Shown piece after piece: positions 1 to 6,305 of a stretch of DNA of 18,154 nt. The number at the start of each line of letters is the position of its first letter. Position 1 is the first letter of the stretch. The notes beneath the pieces are model-generated. The model was not told the origin of the DNA. It was given only the letters and a program-made list of their open reading frames with translations, and made no database searches. Source of the stretch: CBDDRG01 sp051306415 (lineage in GTDB: Bacteria; Pseudomonadota; Gammaproteobacteria; Pseudomonadales; Porticoccaceae); NCBI GenBank assembly GCA_051306415.1, contig JBPPNE010000278.1, positions 1-18,154 on the forward strand. Reading direction: 5' to 3'. A program made the translations under genes and the position numbers.

Positions 1-191
1 TTATGAGCCAGCCGCTGATCCGCGCCGCGGTGGAGCGCGCGGAGGAGCAACTGGCCGGCCGTGGCCGGGTTTTACTGCGCCCTTCCGGTACCGAACCTGT
101 GGTGAGAGTCATGGTCGAGGGCGATGACGCCGCACTGGTCGCGCGACTCGCCCGACAGGTCGCCGATGTCATCGCCGATGCCCTCGATTGA
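1..191 (+). CDS. glmM: Phosphoglucosamine mutase, C-terminal end (partial)
   Basis: GlmM converts glucosamine-6-phosphate to glucosamine-1-phosphate on the way to UDP-GlcNAc, the precursor of peptidoglycan and LPS, in the cytoplasm. Only about the last 63 codons are in the window and the gene enters from the left edge. The visible piece carries LLRPSGTEPVVRVMVEG, the phosphate-binding loop of domain 4 in the alpha-D-phosphohexomutase family, followed by the usual closing helix (ARLARQVADVIADAL). The in-frame ATG at base 3 is an internal methionine, not a start. The neighbours tpiA and secG follow on the same strand, an order common in gammaproteobacteria and consistent with this identification. 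The motif plus the context make the call secure, but nothing can be said about the catalytic half of the enzyme. Confidence 0.93.
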   Translation, partial: MSQPLIRAAVERAEEQLAGRGRVLLRPSGTEPVVRVMVEGDDAALVARLARQVADVIADALD

Positions 192-202
192 GCCCGGTTA
201 TC

Positions 203-231
203 TTGTATGTGCAGATTGACTCCGCTACCAT
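203..231 (+). promoter_or_regulatory. Candidate sigma70 promoter for tpiA-secG
   Basis: TTGTAT at 203-208 and TACCAT at 226-231 are separated by 17 bases, in the 66-base gap between glmM and tpiA. The -35 box matches consensus at only 3 of 6 positions and the -10 box at 4 of 6, so this is a weak candidate. It would give an mRNA leader of about 20 bases. Read-through from glmM is the alternative. Confidence 0.3.
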
Positions 232-257
232 GAGCGCCCTTTTTAGGCCGGTGAGTT

Positions 258-1001
258 ATGCGCAAACCGCTGGTAGTGGGCAACTGGAAAATGCACGGGC
301 GGCGCGCGTCCGTTGCCGCTCTGGTGGGGTCTATCATTGGTGATCGGCAGGGCGGTTCAGCGGAAGTGGTGGTTTGTCCGCCATCGGTGTTTTTGGCTGA
401 TGTGGCTGCGCAGATCATGGGAGCTGGAGTTGCGCTCGGTGCACAAGATCTCAGCGAATACGACGAGGGCGCCTATACCGGCGATGTGTCCGGCGCCATG
501 CTGAAGGATTTTGGCTGCCAGTATGTGATTGTTGGTCACTCGGAGCGACGATTTATTTTTGGCGAAACCGATGTCAGGGTGGTGGGGAAATTCGCCGCTG
601 CCCAACGCTGGGGCCTAACCCCCATCCTCTGTGTTGGCGAAAGCCTGGCAGAGCGCGAGGCGGGTAGCACCTTGGTGGTGATCCGCAACCAACTGCAAGC
701 AGTGGTGAATCGCGTTGGGCGGGCAGCCTTGGCCAGTGCGGTTATCGCCTATGAGCCGGTGTGGGCAATTGGCAGTGGGCGTACCGCGACACCGACGCAG
801 GCGCAGGATGTCCATCGCGCAATCAGAGCGGAGCTCGGTGAGTACGGTGCGGCTACACCCATTCTCTACGGTGGCAGTGTCAAAGCCGCAAATGTCGCGG
901 AACTGCTTTGCGAGGATGATATCGACGGTGTTCTGGTGGGTGGCGCGGCGTTAAATGCCGACGAATTCAATGCAATTTGTGCGATAGCAGATCGGAACTG
1001 A
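258..1001 (+). CDS. tpiA: Triosephosphate isomerase
   Basis: TpiA interconverts dihydroxyacetone phosphate and glyceraldehyde-3-phosphate in glycolysis and gluconeogenesis, as a cytoplasmic (beta/alpha)8-barrel dimer. At 247 residues it has the usual family length. The three catalytic residues are visible: Lys11 in GNWKMHG, His94 in IVGHSERR and Glu166 in AYEPVWAIGSG. The phosphate-gripping loop follows Glu166, and YGGSVKAANV and GVLVGGAAL near the end complete the phosphate site. The ATG is preceded by GGTGAG a few bases upstream. The TGA stop shares its A with the secG ATG (TGATG), so the two genes should be translationally coupled. No oddities are seen. Confidence 0.98.
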   Translation: MRKPLVVGNWKMHGRRASVAALVGSIIGDRQGGSAEVVVCPPSVFLADVAAQIMGAGVALGAQDLSEYDEGAYTGDVSGAMLKDFGCQYVIVGHSERRFIFGETDVRVVGKFAAAQRWGLTPILCVGESLAEREAGSTLVVIRNQLQAVVNRVGRAALASAVIAYEPVWAIGSGRTATPTQAQDVHRAIRAELGEYGAATPILYGGSVKAANVAELLCEDDIDGVLVGGAALNADEFNAICAIADRN

Positions 1002-1423
1002 TGGAAACATTGATATTGGTGGTTCACCTGCTGACAGCAGTTGCGATTGTTGGCATGATCCTGTTGCAGCAAGGCAAGGGCGCTGACGCCGGCGCTTCCT
1101 TTGGCTCGGGTGCTTCGCAAACCTTCTTCGGTAGTGCCGGTAGCTGGAATTTTTTCAGTAAGGTGACGGCGATTTTGGCGACGCTCTTTTTCATTACCAG
1201 TTTTGGCCTCGCGATCATCGCGAAAGACAAGGCGGGTATGGCGAACGGTGTGTTGCCTGAACTGGAAATTCTCGAATCCTCAGCGGCGCCCGCGGCGGCT
1301 AGCGACATTCCGGTGGTGGATGCGAGCGACAAAGCTCAGGGCGATGACTCGGTGCCGAAAACATCGGAGCTGCCGCAAGTTGAGGATAAATCTAGGGTAC
1401 CGGTGCCATCGGCACCGAAGTAA
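1001..1423 (+). CDS. secG: Protein translocase subunit SecG
   Basis: SecG is the small auxiliary subunit of the SecYEG channel in the inner membrane and stimulates SecA-driven export. The 140-residue product has the family layout: a first membrane helix (about residues 3-22), the conserved cytoplasmic loop LLQQGKGADAGASFGSGAS with the QTFFGSAG stretch after it, and a second helix (about 53-73). Residues from about 75 onward form an acidic, Ala/Pro-rich tail, making it some 30 residues longer than E. coli SecG; such tails vary between species. The ATG at 1001 overlaps the tpiA stop. An upstream GTG at 977 is in frame but would add residues unlike the family. tRNA-Leu follows 7 bases after the stop, so the tRNA is probably processed from the same transcript. 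Confidence 0.95.
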   Translation: METLILVVHLLTAVAIVGMILLQQGKGADAGASFGSGASQTFFGSAGSWNFFSKVTAILATLFFITSFGLAIIAKDKAGMANGVLPELEILESSAAPAAASDIPVVDASDKAQGDDSVPKTSELPQVEDKSRVPVPSAPK

Positions 1424-1430
1424 AGCGTTT

Positions 1431-1515
1431 GCCCAAGTGGTGAAATTGGTAGACACGCTATCTTGAGGGGGTAGTGGCGCAAGCCGTGCCGGTTCAAATC
1501 CGGCCTTGGGCACCA
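1431..1515 (+). tRNA. tRNA-Leu, anticodon GAG
   Basis: This is an 85-base class II tRNA with the 3' CCA encoded (1513-1515). The acceptor stem GCCCAAG (1431-1437) pairs fully with CTTGGGC (1505-1511). The anticodon arm reads CTATC-TTGAGGG-GGTAG, so the anticodon is GAG, which decodes CUC and CUU. The long variable arm typical of leucine tRNAs is present, and the T arm shows GGTTCAAATC. It lies 7 bases after secG, the same position this isoacceptor has in many gammaproteobacteria. In those genomes a tRNA-Met and rimP-nusA-infB usually follow; here they do not. Confidence 0.96.
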
Positions 1516-1900
1516 TCTTTTTTCGAGCACGGGAGTTGACGCAGGTGCTCGGACTGCGGTCGAAGTTTTTCCTGCTTTGCTGTTGGAACTGTTTTGGCAA
1601 CGACCGCAATCAACGCCAACGTGGTGGGAGCTTGCCGCACCGCTGGTAGCGCTTACCGCCACTTTACCTCTGCGATTCCTCGCACCCTCTATCGAATTAT
1701 TGATCGCGCTGGCTGTATCTGGCGCCATCTCCCGGATTTACCTTCGCATCAAACCATTCGTGTTTTGCGGCTGTCACCAGTCAGTGGTCACTTGCCGCGC
1801 GGGTGATGGCGGATGTAGAGTGCGGCGGTATTTTGCGCTGTCGCGTAAGGCGATGGCCGATGTTATTCAGGCCGATATTACTCAGACTGGGGAATGGCGA
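1516..1900 (+). other. Gap before fadB with no supportable gene
   Basis: These 385 bases hold no gene I can support. The fadB frame stays open back to a TTG at 1577, but the extra residues resemble nothing known in FadB, and the catalytic residue numbering fits a start at 1901. Opposite-strand frames here read antisense to the tRNA. A quasi-palindrome GTCACCAGTCAGTGGTCAC at 1773-1791 (14 of 19 positions symmetric) might be an operator, but this is weak. No convincing promoter for fadB was found, nor a match to the PsrA or FadR operators as I know them. The gap sits exactly where conserved gene order breaks. Confidence 0.5.
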
Positions 1901-2818
1901 ATGTTTCACGGCAAGACTTTGGTGCTGCGGTGGATCGACAACGATTTTGTGGAATTGTGTTTCGATTCGCAAACGGATTCCATCAACAAGCTGAATGCGG
2001 AGACTCTCGGCGAGTTGGTGCAGGCGCTCGATAGCCTCGATCAGCAGAAAGCTGTGCGTGGCCTGCTTGTCAGCAGTGGTAAGCGGGTATTCATCGTCGG
2101 CGCCGACATCACGGAATTTCGCCACAATTTCGCTCAGCCCGAAGCTCAGTACCGCGAGCGCTCCGAACGCATTAGCCGCACCCTGACCCGGTTCGAGGGG
2201 CTACCCTTTCCAGTGGTGGTAGCGATCAACGGATTTGCCATGGGTGGAGGACTAGAGCTTGGCCTCGCCGCCGATTACCGGGTGATGTCGTCGGCAACTC
2301 GTATCGGCCTGCCCGAAACCCGGCTGGGAATCATCCCCGGTTGGGGCGGTACGGTCCGCCTGCCCCGATTGATCGGTTTCGAGAAAGCGGTGAACTGGAT
2401 TGCCCATGGCCTGCATCAGGACGCCGCGACGGCGCTCGCCGATGGTGCTGTAGATGCGGTGGCAACGCCAGGCGATCTGCGTGATGAAGCCATCAAGCTG
2501 TTACGGCGGTGTGCCGATGGCCACTGCGACTACGGGCTACGCCGTGAGCTTAAGGCGGCACCTTTATCATCCGGCGATTTAGCGGATTGTCCGGCAATTG
2601 CGGAAAAGGTCAGGGCTGCGGTGGTGTCCCGCGTTGGCGAACATTATCCCGCGCCTGTCGCCGCTGTTGATGTGATGATTGAATCAGCGGAGATGCACCT
2701 GGAGGCGGCGCTGCGGGTAGAGCGCGAGACCAATTTTCAAACTGATTCAAACTCCCCAGTGCCGGGCGCTCGTCGGGTTGTTTTTGAGCGAGCAGTACAC
2801 TGCCAGGATCGCCCGTGA
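1901..2818 (+). CDS. fadB: FadB N-terminal part: enoyl-CoA hydratase/isomerase domain, frameshifted
   Basis: FadB is the alpha subunit of the aerobic fatty-acid oxidation complex and carries enoyl-CoA hydratase, isomerase and 3-hydroxyacyl-CoA dehydrogenase activities. This frame encodes the crotonase half. It shows FIVGADITEF (65-73), the oxyanion-hole region NGFAMGGGLELGLAADYR (from 110) and RIGLPETRLGIIPGWGGTVR. Counted from the ATG at 1901, the two catalytic glutamates are Glu119 and Glu139, the same numbers as in E. coli FadB; this fixes the start, and GGGGA stands just upstream. From about residue 275 the sequence stops resembling the family, and the last 30 or so residues are out-of-frame product ending at a TGA. 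The true continuation is one base over (see 2718-2737 and 2778-4052). It is either one gene with a one-base insertion or a sequencing error. Confidence 0.85.
   Translation: MFHGKTLVLRWIDNDFVELCFDSQTDSINKLNAETLGELVQALDSLDQQKAVRGLLVSSGKRVFIVGADITEFRHNFAQPEAQYRERSERISRTLTRFEGLPFPVVVAINGFAMGGGLELGLAADYRVMSSATRIGLPETRLGIIPGWGGTVRLPRLIGFEKAVNWIAHGLHQDAATALADGAVDAVATPGDLRDEAIKLLRRCADGHCDYGLRRELKAAPLSSGDLADCPAIAEKVRAAVVSRVGEHYPAPVAAVDVMIESAEMHLEAALRVERETNFQTDSNSPVPGARRVVFERAVHCQDRP
2718..2737 (+). other. Frameshift junction inside fadB
   Basis: The upstream frame is FadB-like up to ALRVE (ending at 2722). The frame one base over is closed by TAG at 2718-2720, opens at 2721 and reads FadB-like from about 2736 (FKLIQTPQCRALVGLFLSEQ). 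Removing one base anywhere in 2721-2737 joins them. The run TTTT at 2734-2737 is the likeliest spot: with three Ts the protein would read VERETNFKLIQTPQCRALVG. The joined protein would be 716 residues, close to the 729 of E. coli FadB. Confidence 0.85.
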
Positions 2819-4052
2819 GCAGGCGGCCAAGACATCCGCCAAGGTGGCGCGGGCGGCGGTGCTCGGCGCTGGAATCATGGGTGGCGGCATTGCCTATCAG
2901 AATGCCGTCAGCGGCCTCACGGTGATCATGAAAGACATCCATCAGCAGGCTATCGACACCGGCTTGCGCGAGGCTGAGAAGTTGCTTGCCAAGAGTGTCG
3001 AACGGCGCCTCATGAGTGCCGAGAATGCCGATGCGGCGCGCGCGCGAATTGCGCCTTCATTGTCCTACGATGGCGTCGAACACTGTGACGTTATTGTTGA
3101 AGCGGTGGTGGAAAATCCGGACGTCAAGGCCGCCGTGCTGAAAGAGGTGGAGGCACTGTTGCCCGACTCGACCATCATGGCCTCCAACACGTCTACCATT
3201 TCGATTACTCGCCTGGCCAGCGATCTCAGGCGTCCGGACAAATTCTGCGGGCTACATTTTTTCAATCCCGTTCACGCGATGTCGTTGTTGGAGATTATCC
3301 GCGGTGAAAAGACATCCGCGGCGACGATCTCAGCTTTGGTCGACTACGCCCTGACGCTGGGTAAAAAGCCCCTGGTGGTGAATGACTGTCCCGGATTTCT
3401 GGTTAACCGCGTGTTATTTCCCTACTTCAATGGTTTAAATGTACTGCTCCGGGACGGTGCCGACTTCGTCCAGATCGATCAGGTAATGGAGCGTTGGGGT
3501 TGGCCCATGGGGCCGGCCTATCTGCTGGACGTGGTCGGTATGGATACCGCTGTCCACGGCGCCGCGGTGATGGCTGAAGGCTTTCCAGGACGGATGCAGC
3601 CTGATTTTACCGGAGCTACCAAAATGCTCTTCAACAACAACCGTTTTGGTCAGAAGAATGGCCGCGGTTTTTACACGTATGAGCCCGACAAAAAAGGCAG
3701 GCCGACCAAGTTGTTTCAGCCGGAAGTGTGGGAGCTTTTTGCCGGAGAAGTGGCACCGCGGCGGAACTTTACGGAGGACGAAATCATTGCGCGGATGATG
3801 GCGCCCATGTGTACAGAACTTGCTCGTTGTCTTGAGGAAAATATCGTTGCGTCGCCGGCAGAGGCGGATATGGGCTTGATCAATGGCCTCGGCTTTCCGC
3901 GTTTTCGCGGCGGCGTATTTCGCTGGCTTGATGAGATCGGGCTCGACCAGTTTTGCGCCCTGGTTGCGCCCTATCACAAACTGGGCGAGCTCTATCAGCC
4001 GACGGCGGCGATGCGTGCGATGGCAGCGAACGGCGAGCGCTACTACGGCTAG
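2778..4052 (+). CDS. fadB: FadB C-terminal part: 3-hydroxyacyl-CoA dehydrogenase domain
   Basis: This is the dehydrogenase half of FadB, which oxidises L-3-hydroxyacyl-CoA with NAD. It begins with a linker, then the Rossmann motif AAVLGAGIMGGGIAYQ (residues 27-41 from the TTG at 2778), SNTSTISITRLA, the catalytic His and Glu region GLHFFNPVHAMSLLEIIRGE and VNDCPGFLVNRVLFPY; a second C-terminal helical domain ends with GLGFPRFRGGVFRWLDE. In the frame-corrected protein the catalytic pair would be His452 and Glu464, against 450 and 462 in E. coli. The TTG is only the first possible start; no good ribosome binding site precedes it and the frame is open from 2721, so independent translation is unlikely. 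No fadA (thiolase) follows, unlike the usual fadBA operon, so the beta subunit must be encoded elsewhere if the complex is made. Confidence 0.85.
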   Translation: MFLSEQYTARIAREQAAKTSAKVARAAVLGAGIMGGGIAYQNAVSGLTVIMKDIHQQAIDTGLREAEKLLAKSVERRLMSAENADAARARIAPSLSYDGVEHCDVIVEAVVENPDVKAAVLKEVEALLPDSTIMASNTSTISITRLASDLRRPDKFCGLHFFNPVHAMSLLEIIRGEKTSAATISALVDYALTLGKKPLVVNDCPGFLVNRVLFPYFNGLNVLLRDGADFVQIDQVMERWGWPMGPAYLLDVVGMDTAVHGAAVMAEGFPGRMQPDFTGATKMLFNNNRFGQKNGRGFYTYEPDKKGRPTKLFQPEVWELFAGEVAPRRNFTEDEIIARMMAPMCTELARCLEENIVASPAEADMGLINGLGFPRFRGGVFRWLDEIGLDQFCALVAPYHKLGELYQPTAAMRAMAANGERYYG

Positions 4053-4150
4053 ATGGGGGAAACAAATTCGGCAGACTGCTCGTCTTCAAGCGTTACTGGC
4101 CTGCGGTGGCCAACGCAACGAGATAAGGCGATCAGGCTTGTGGCAGGAAA

Positions 4151-4182
4151 CGCATAAGGCCGACATTGGTCGGCCTTATGCG
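4151..4182 (-). terminator. Perfect 14-bp hairpin between convergent fadB and lipoprotein genes
   Basis: CGCATAAGGCCGAC (4151-4164) and GTCGGCCTTATGCG (4169-4182) form a perfect 14-base-pair stem with a 4-base loop. Read on the minus strand the stem is followed by TTTCC, a short U tract, which suits termination of the lipoprotein gene whose stop is 43 bases upstream. Read on the plus strand it could also stop fadB transcripts, though no T run follows. No gene is visible in the rest of 4053-4225. Confidence 0.65.
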
Positions 4183-4225
4183 AGATCGGAGATTCCCCCG
4201 AATATTTTGTACGGCAGCGGCAGAT

Positions 4226-4537
4226 TTAGTCAGCTGTATCGGAAGATTCGGTCGCGCTCTCAACGGCATCAGACGCCTTTGCCGCGGCATCGGAGGCTGC
4301 TTCCGCCGCCTTGCCGCCAGCTTCCGCCGCCTTGCCGCCAGCTTCAGTAGCGGTTTCCTTGGCGGCCGTGGCGGCTTCGCCAACGGATTTTGATGCATCA
4401 TTGATCATGGATGCAGCTTTTTCGCCGGTGCTCGACTCGTCGGACGTGGGCGCGCTCTTGTCACCACACCCGCTGATGGCTACTGACAGCAGTGAAGCAG
4501 CGAACAAGGGCAGTAATTTTTTACTGGATGGCTTCAT
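4226..4537 (-). CDS. Small Ala-rich lipoprotein of unknown function
   Basis: The 103-residue product starts at ATG 4537-4535, with GGAG nine bases upstream. A longer frame to 4600 exists, but the lipoprotein signal fits the inner start. Residues 1-23 form a lipoprotein signal (two Lys, hydrophobic core, ISGC lipobox), so Cys24 should be lipidated. Gly follows at +2, so the inner-membrane retention signal (Asp at +2) is absent and outer-membrane anchoring is likely. The mature part is a low-complexity, Ala/Lys/Glu-rich stretch that should be helical or disordered, with the heptad EAGGKAA present twice, coded by an exact 21-bp tandem repeat. It recalls LEA-like or coiled amphipathic proteins in composition only; I do not recognise a family. 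It has its own strong promoter and is probably a free-standing unit. Confidence 0.8.
   Translation of the reverse strand: MKPSSKKLLPLFAASLLSVAISGCGDKSAPTSDESSTGEKAASMINDASKSVGEAATAAKETATEAGGKAAEAGGKAAEAASDAAAKASDAVESATESSDTAD
4299..4345 (-). repeat. 21-bp tandem repeat, about 2.2 copies, inside the lipoprotein gene
   Basis: Two identical 21-base units occupy 4300-4320 and 4321-4341 with partial matches on both sides. They encode the repeated heptad of the lipoprotein. The unit length is a multiple of three, so copy number can change without breaking the frame. Confidence 0.9.
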
Positions 4538-4571
4538 GAAGGTAAGCTCCGTGCCCAATGAATGAGGCCGT

Positions 4572-4600
4572 ATTAAATAACCGGGGAGTGGTGCCGTCAA
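4572..4600 (-). promoter_or_regulatory. Sigma70 promoter of the lipoprotein gene
   Basis: On the minus strand TTGACG (4600-4595) and TTTAAT (4577-4572) are separated by exactly 17 bases; each box matches consensus at 5 of 6 positions. Transcription would begin near 4565, giving a leader of roughly 28 bases before the ATG at 4537. This is one of the two best promoter matches in the window, suggesting the lipoprotein is well expressed. Confidence 0.7.
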
Positions 4601-4675
4601 CCTTTAATTTGGCGCCCGCGGGCGATGGGTGCCGAGTCCAATTTTGCTAGACTTCCGTGCTACCAGGGAGGCCAG

Positions 4676-6052
4676 ATGATTGAAATTATCGAGGGGTGTG
4701 ATCCTGAATCCACCTTGGATGCGCTTTGTGATCGCGGTGACGGTATCGTGGCTGTCCGTTACAGTTTCGCGCAATACTACCTTGCCGATTCTCCCATTAT
4801 CGATCTGATTGGAGTCTTTGCGGTGTCCGGTGGCGGGCAGTGGATTGGTGGGCTAGTGACAGATCAAATCGCGGCTGCACAAGATCACCTTGATGGGGTG
4901 GATGTCGGCGATGTGCGAACGCAGTCTTCCCAACAACGTCTGCGAGAGATCGGCAATCGGCTTGGCGCACCGCTGATCGATTTCGGTGCACCTCTACGCC
5001 TCGCGCCCACCCATATTCCGAAACCTTGGGGGCAGGAGATCTGGTACACGGGCATTGAATTACGCGGCCAGTCTGGCGTCACTGATGGGGTTCTGAGCGT
5101 GCCACTACCCTGGGTACTGTCGCTCGCACGTCGCCGCCTTCTCGGCAACAGCGAACAGTTAAATTTGTTGAAAATCCTGGATCCTCGGCCCGAGCCCGTT
5201 TATGGCGATCTCTATTTTGAACTTCATGAAATAAAGCGCGAAGTCTATATCGTTACCCACATAGATCGCCAAGCCTGGCCCGACGGCGAGGGAGCTATCC
5301 GCTTTGGTTTTGACCAACATCTTCGCGCCCAGTACCCCACCGATGCAGACTTTCGCGCGGCCTACCTCAACGCCGTATTGGCGTATGAGCAGATACGGCG
5401 AAAAATCGACTGCGAACTCGACCAGCGGCGCCTGGAGATGGGTTTGTCCGCCGCGGATCCGGTCGCCGCGGATGCGGTGAGACATTGGCTGGATTGTGTG
5501 TCGGCGGAGGATCGCGCGGACGAGGAGCAATTGCGAGCGGCGATGAACCGCTTTACGCAGTCCAAACCGCTGAAGGTCGGGGATGTGGTCAAGGTTCCGC
5601 GACTGGTGCCGCATGCGCTTCAGCACGGTGTGCGCACGGTCGAATTTCAGACCCCGGTGTACGAGCGCAAAATCCTGTCGTTTGCTCAGAAAGTGCTCAC
5701 CCAGGAGCACTGGGATACCCGCGCCGCGGTTGCTTTGATGAGCGTGGAGACTCCGCCGGATGATGCCGGTGAGATTGTCGAGATCGGCGTTGGCCTGCGT
5801 CGCGAGTTGGTGGTTGGCTTCGAGGATTTCGACGTTCAACGGCTGACTCTGACGCCGGGTGCGGAGTGGCGGTGGCCAGCGGACGGCGATTACGCCCTCG
5901 CAATGACCTTGGTCGGGTGCGTCAGTGTTGGCGAAGTGTTGCTGGAGCCCGAATCCGCGGCGCTAGTCCCAGCTCGCCGGTTGGCAATCCTGACCAGGAA
6001 TTCCGGTGATGAAGACGCTGAGCTGCTGATATCGCGGCCCCGGCGCGGCTGA
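4676..6052 (+). CDS. Cupin protein resembling type I phosphomannose isomerase
   Basis: The ATG at 4676 follows GGGAGG by seven bases; an in-frame GTG/ATG further up lacks such a site. The 458-residue product is cytoplasmic, with no signal or membrane helix. Two areas recall mannose-6-phosphate isomerase (ManA): KPWGQEIWYTG (116-126), like the family's PWGG opening, followed by DLYFELHEIKREVYIV (178-193) in the place of a metal-site strand, and VPRLVPHALQHGVRTVEFQTPVYERK (307-332), like the family's PHAL...E.Q segment, where His313 would match the metal-binding histidine. A charged helical insert of about 90 residues (213-300) lies between them. The last 100 residues may form a second cupin barrel. 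The expected Gln-x-His metal pair is not clearly present, so isomerase activity is doubtful. Substrate and pathway are unknown, and no sugar-nucleotide genes are adjacent. Confidence 0.65.
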   Translation: MIEIIEGCDPESTLDALCDRGDGIVAVRYSFAQYYLADSPIIDLIGVFAVSGGGQWIGGLVTDQIAAAQDHLDGVDVGDVRTQSSQQRLREIGNRLGAPLIDFGAPLRLAPTHIPKPWGQEIWYTGIELRGQSGVTDGVLSVPLPWVLSLARRRLLGNSEQLNLLKILDPRPEPVYGDLYFELHEIKREVYIVTHIDRQAWPDGEGAIRFGFDQHLRAQYPTDADFRAAYLNAVLAYEQIRRKIDCELDQRRLEMGLSAADPVAADAVRHWLDCVSAEDRADEEQLRAAMNRFTQSKPLKVGDVVKVPRLVPHALQHGVRTVEFQTPVYERKILSFAQKVLTQEHWDTRAAVALMSVETPPDDAGEIVEIGVGLRRELVVGFEDFDVQRLTLTPGAEWRWPADGDYALAMTLVGCVSVGEVLLEPESAALVPARRLAILTRNSGDEDAELLISRPRRG

Positions 6053-6139
6053 TGGATTCGATCCGGGTGATCGCTGGCGGCTCAATTGCTCGTGTGATAT
6101 TGCCGGGACGGGGCCGCTGTGGCAAACTCTTGCCCCCTT

Positions 6140-6153
6140 TTCGGGTACCCGAA
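6140..6153. promoter_or_regulatory. 14-bp perfect palindrome upstream of tRNA-Leu(UAG)
   Basis: TTCGGGTACCCGAA is perfectly self-complementary and lies in the 125-base gap between the cupin gene and the tRNA. It could be an operator for a dimeric regulator or a chance event. No -35/-10 pair convincing enough to call a tRNA promoter was found around it. Confidence 0.3.
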
Positions 6154-6177
6154 GTGCCATAGACACCCAGGGGTCGG

Positions 6178-6262
6178 GCGAGAGTGGCGGAACTGGTAGA
6201 CGCGCTGGATTTAGGTTCCAGTGGGGCAACCCGTGAGAGTTCGAGTCTCTTCTTTCGCACCA
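6178..6262 (+). tRNA. tRNA-Leu, anticodon UAG
   Basis: This is an 85-base class II tRNA with encoded CCA (6260-6262). The acceptor stem GCGAGAG (6178-6184) pairs with CTTTCGC (6252-6258), with one G-U pair. The anticodon arm CTGGA-TTTAGGT-TCCAG gives anticodon UAG, which reads CUN codons. A long variable arm and the GTTCGAGTC T-loop region are present. It precedes tig by 43 bases with no terminator between, so the two may share a transcript. Confidence 0.96.
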
Positions 6263-6305
6263 ATTGTAAAAGTCCTTTAATTCACCGTGTTAACGAGGAA
6301 AATCC

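Noticed and set aside
1280..1728. Open frames on the minus strand across tRNA-Leu(GAG), with products containing phrases such as GFEPARLAPLPPQDS
   Set aside because: They read antisense to a tRNA and the end of secG; this is a well-known false protein produced by antisense translation of leucine tRNA genes.
1577..1900. N-terminal extension of the FadB frame from a TTG at 1577
   Set aside because: The extra residues are unlike FadB, and the catalytic Glu119 and Glu139 numbering and a good ribosome binding site both support the ATG at 1901.
4625..4675. Upstream in-frame ATG for the cupin protein
   Set aside because: The ATG at 4676 has GGGAGG at ideal spacing, and the additional 17 residues run through that ribosome binding site.
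5159..5839. 226-codon open frame on the minus strand inside the cupin gene
   Set aside because: It is a shadow of the plus-strand gene, with no ribosome binding site and no recognisable protein features.
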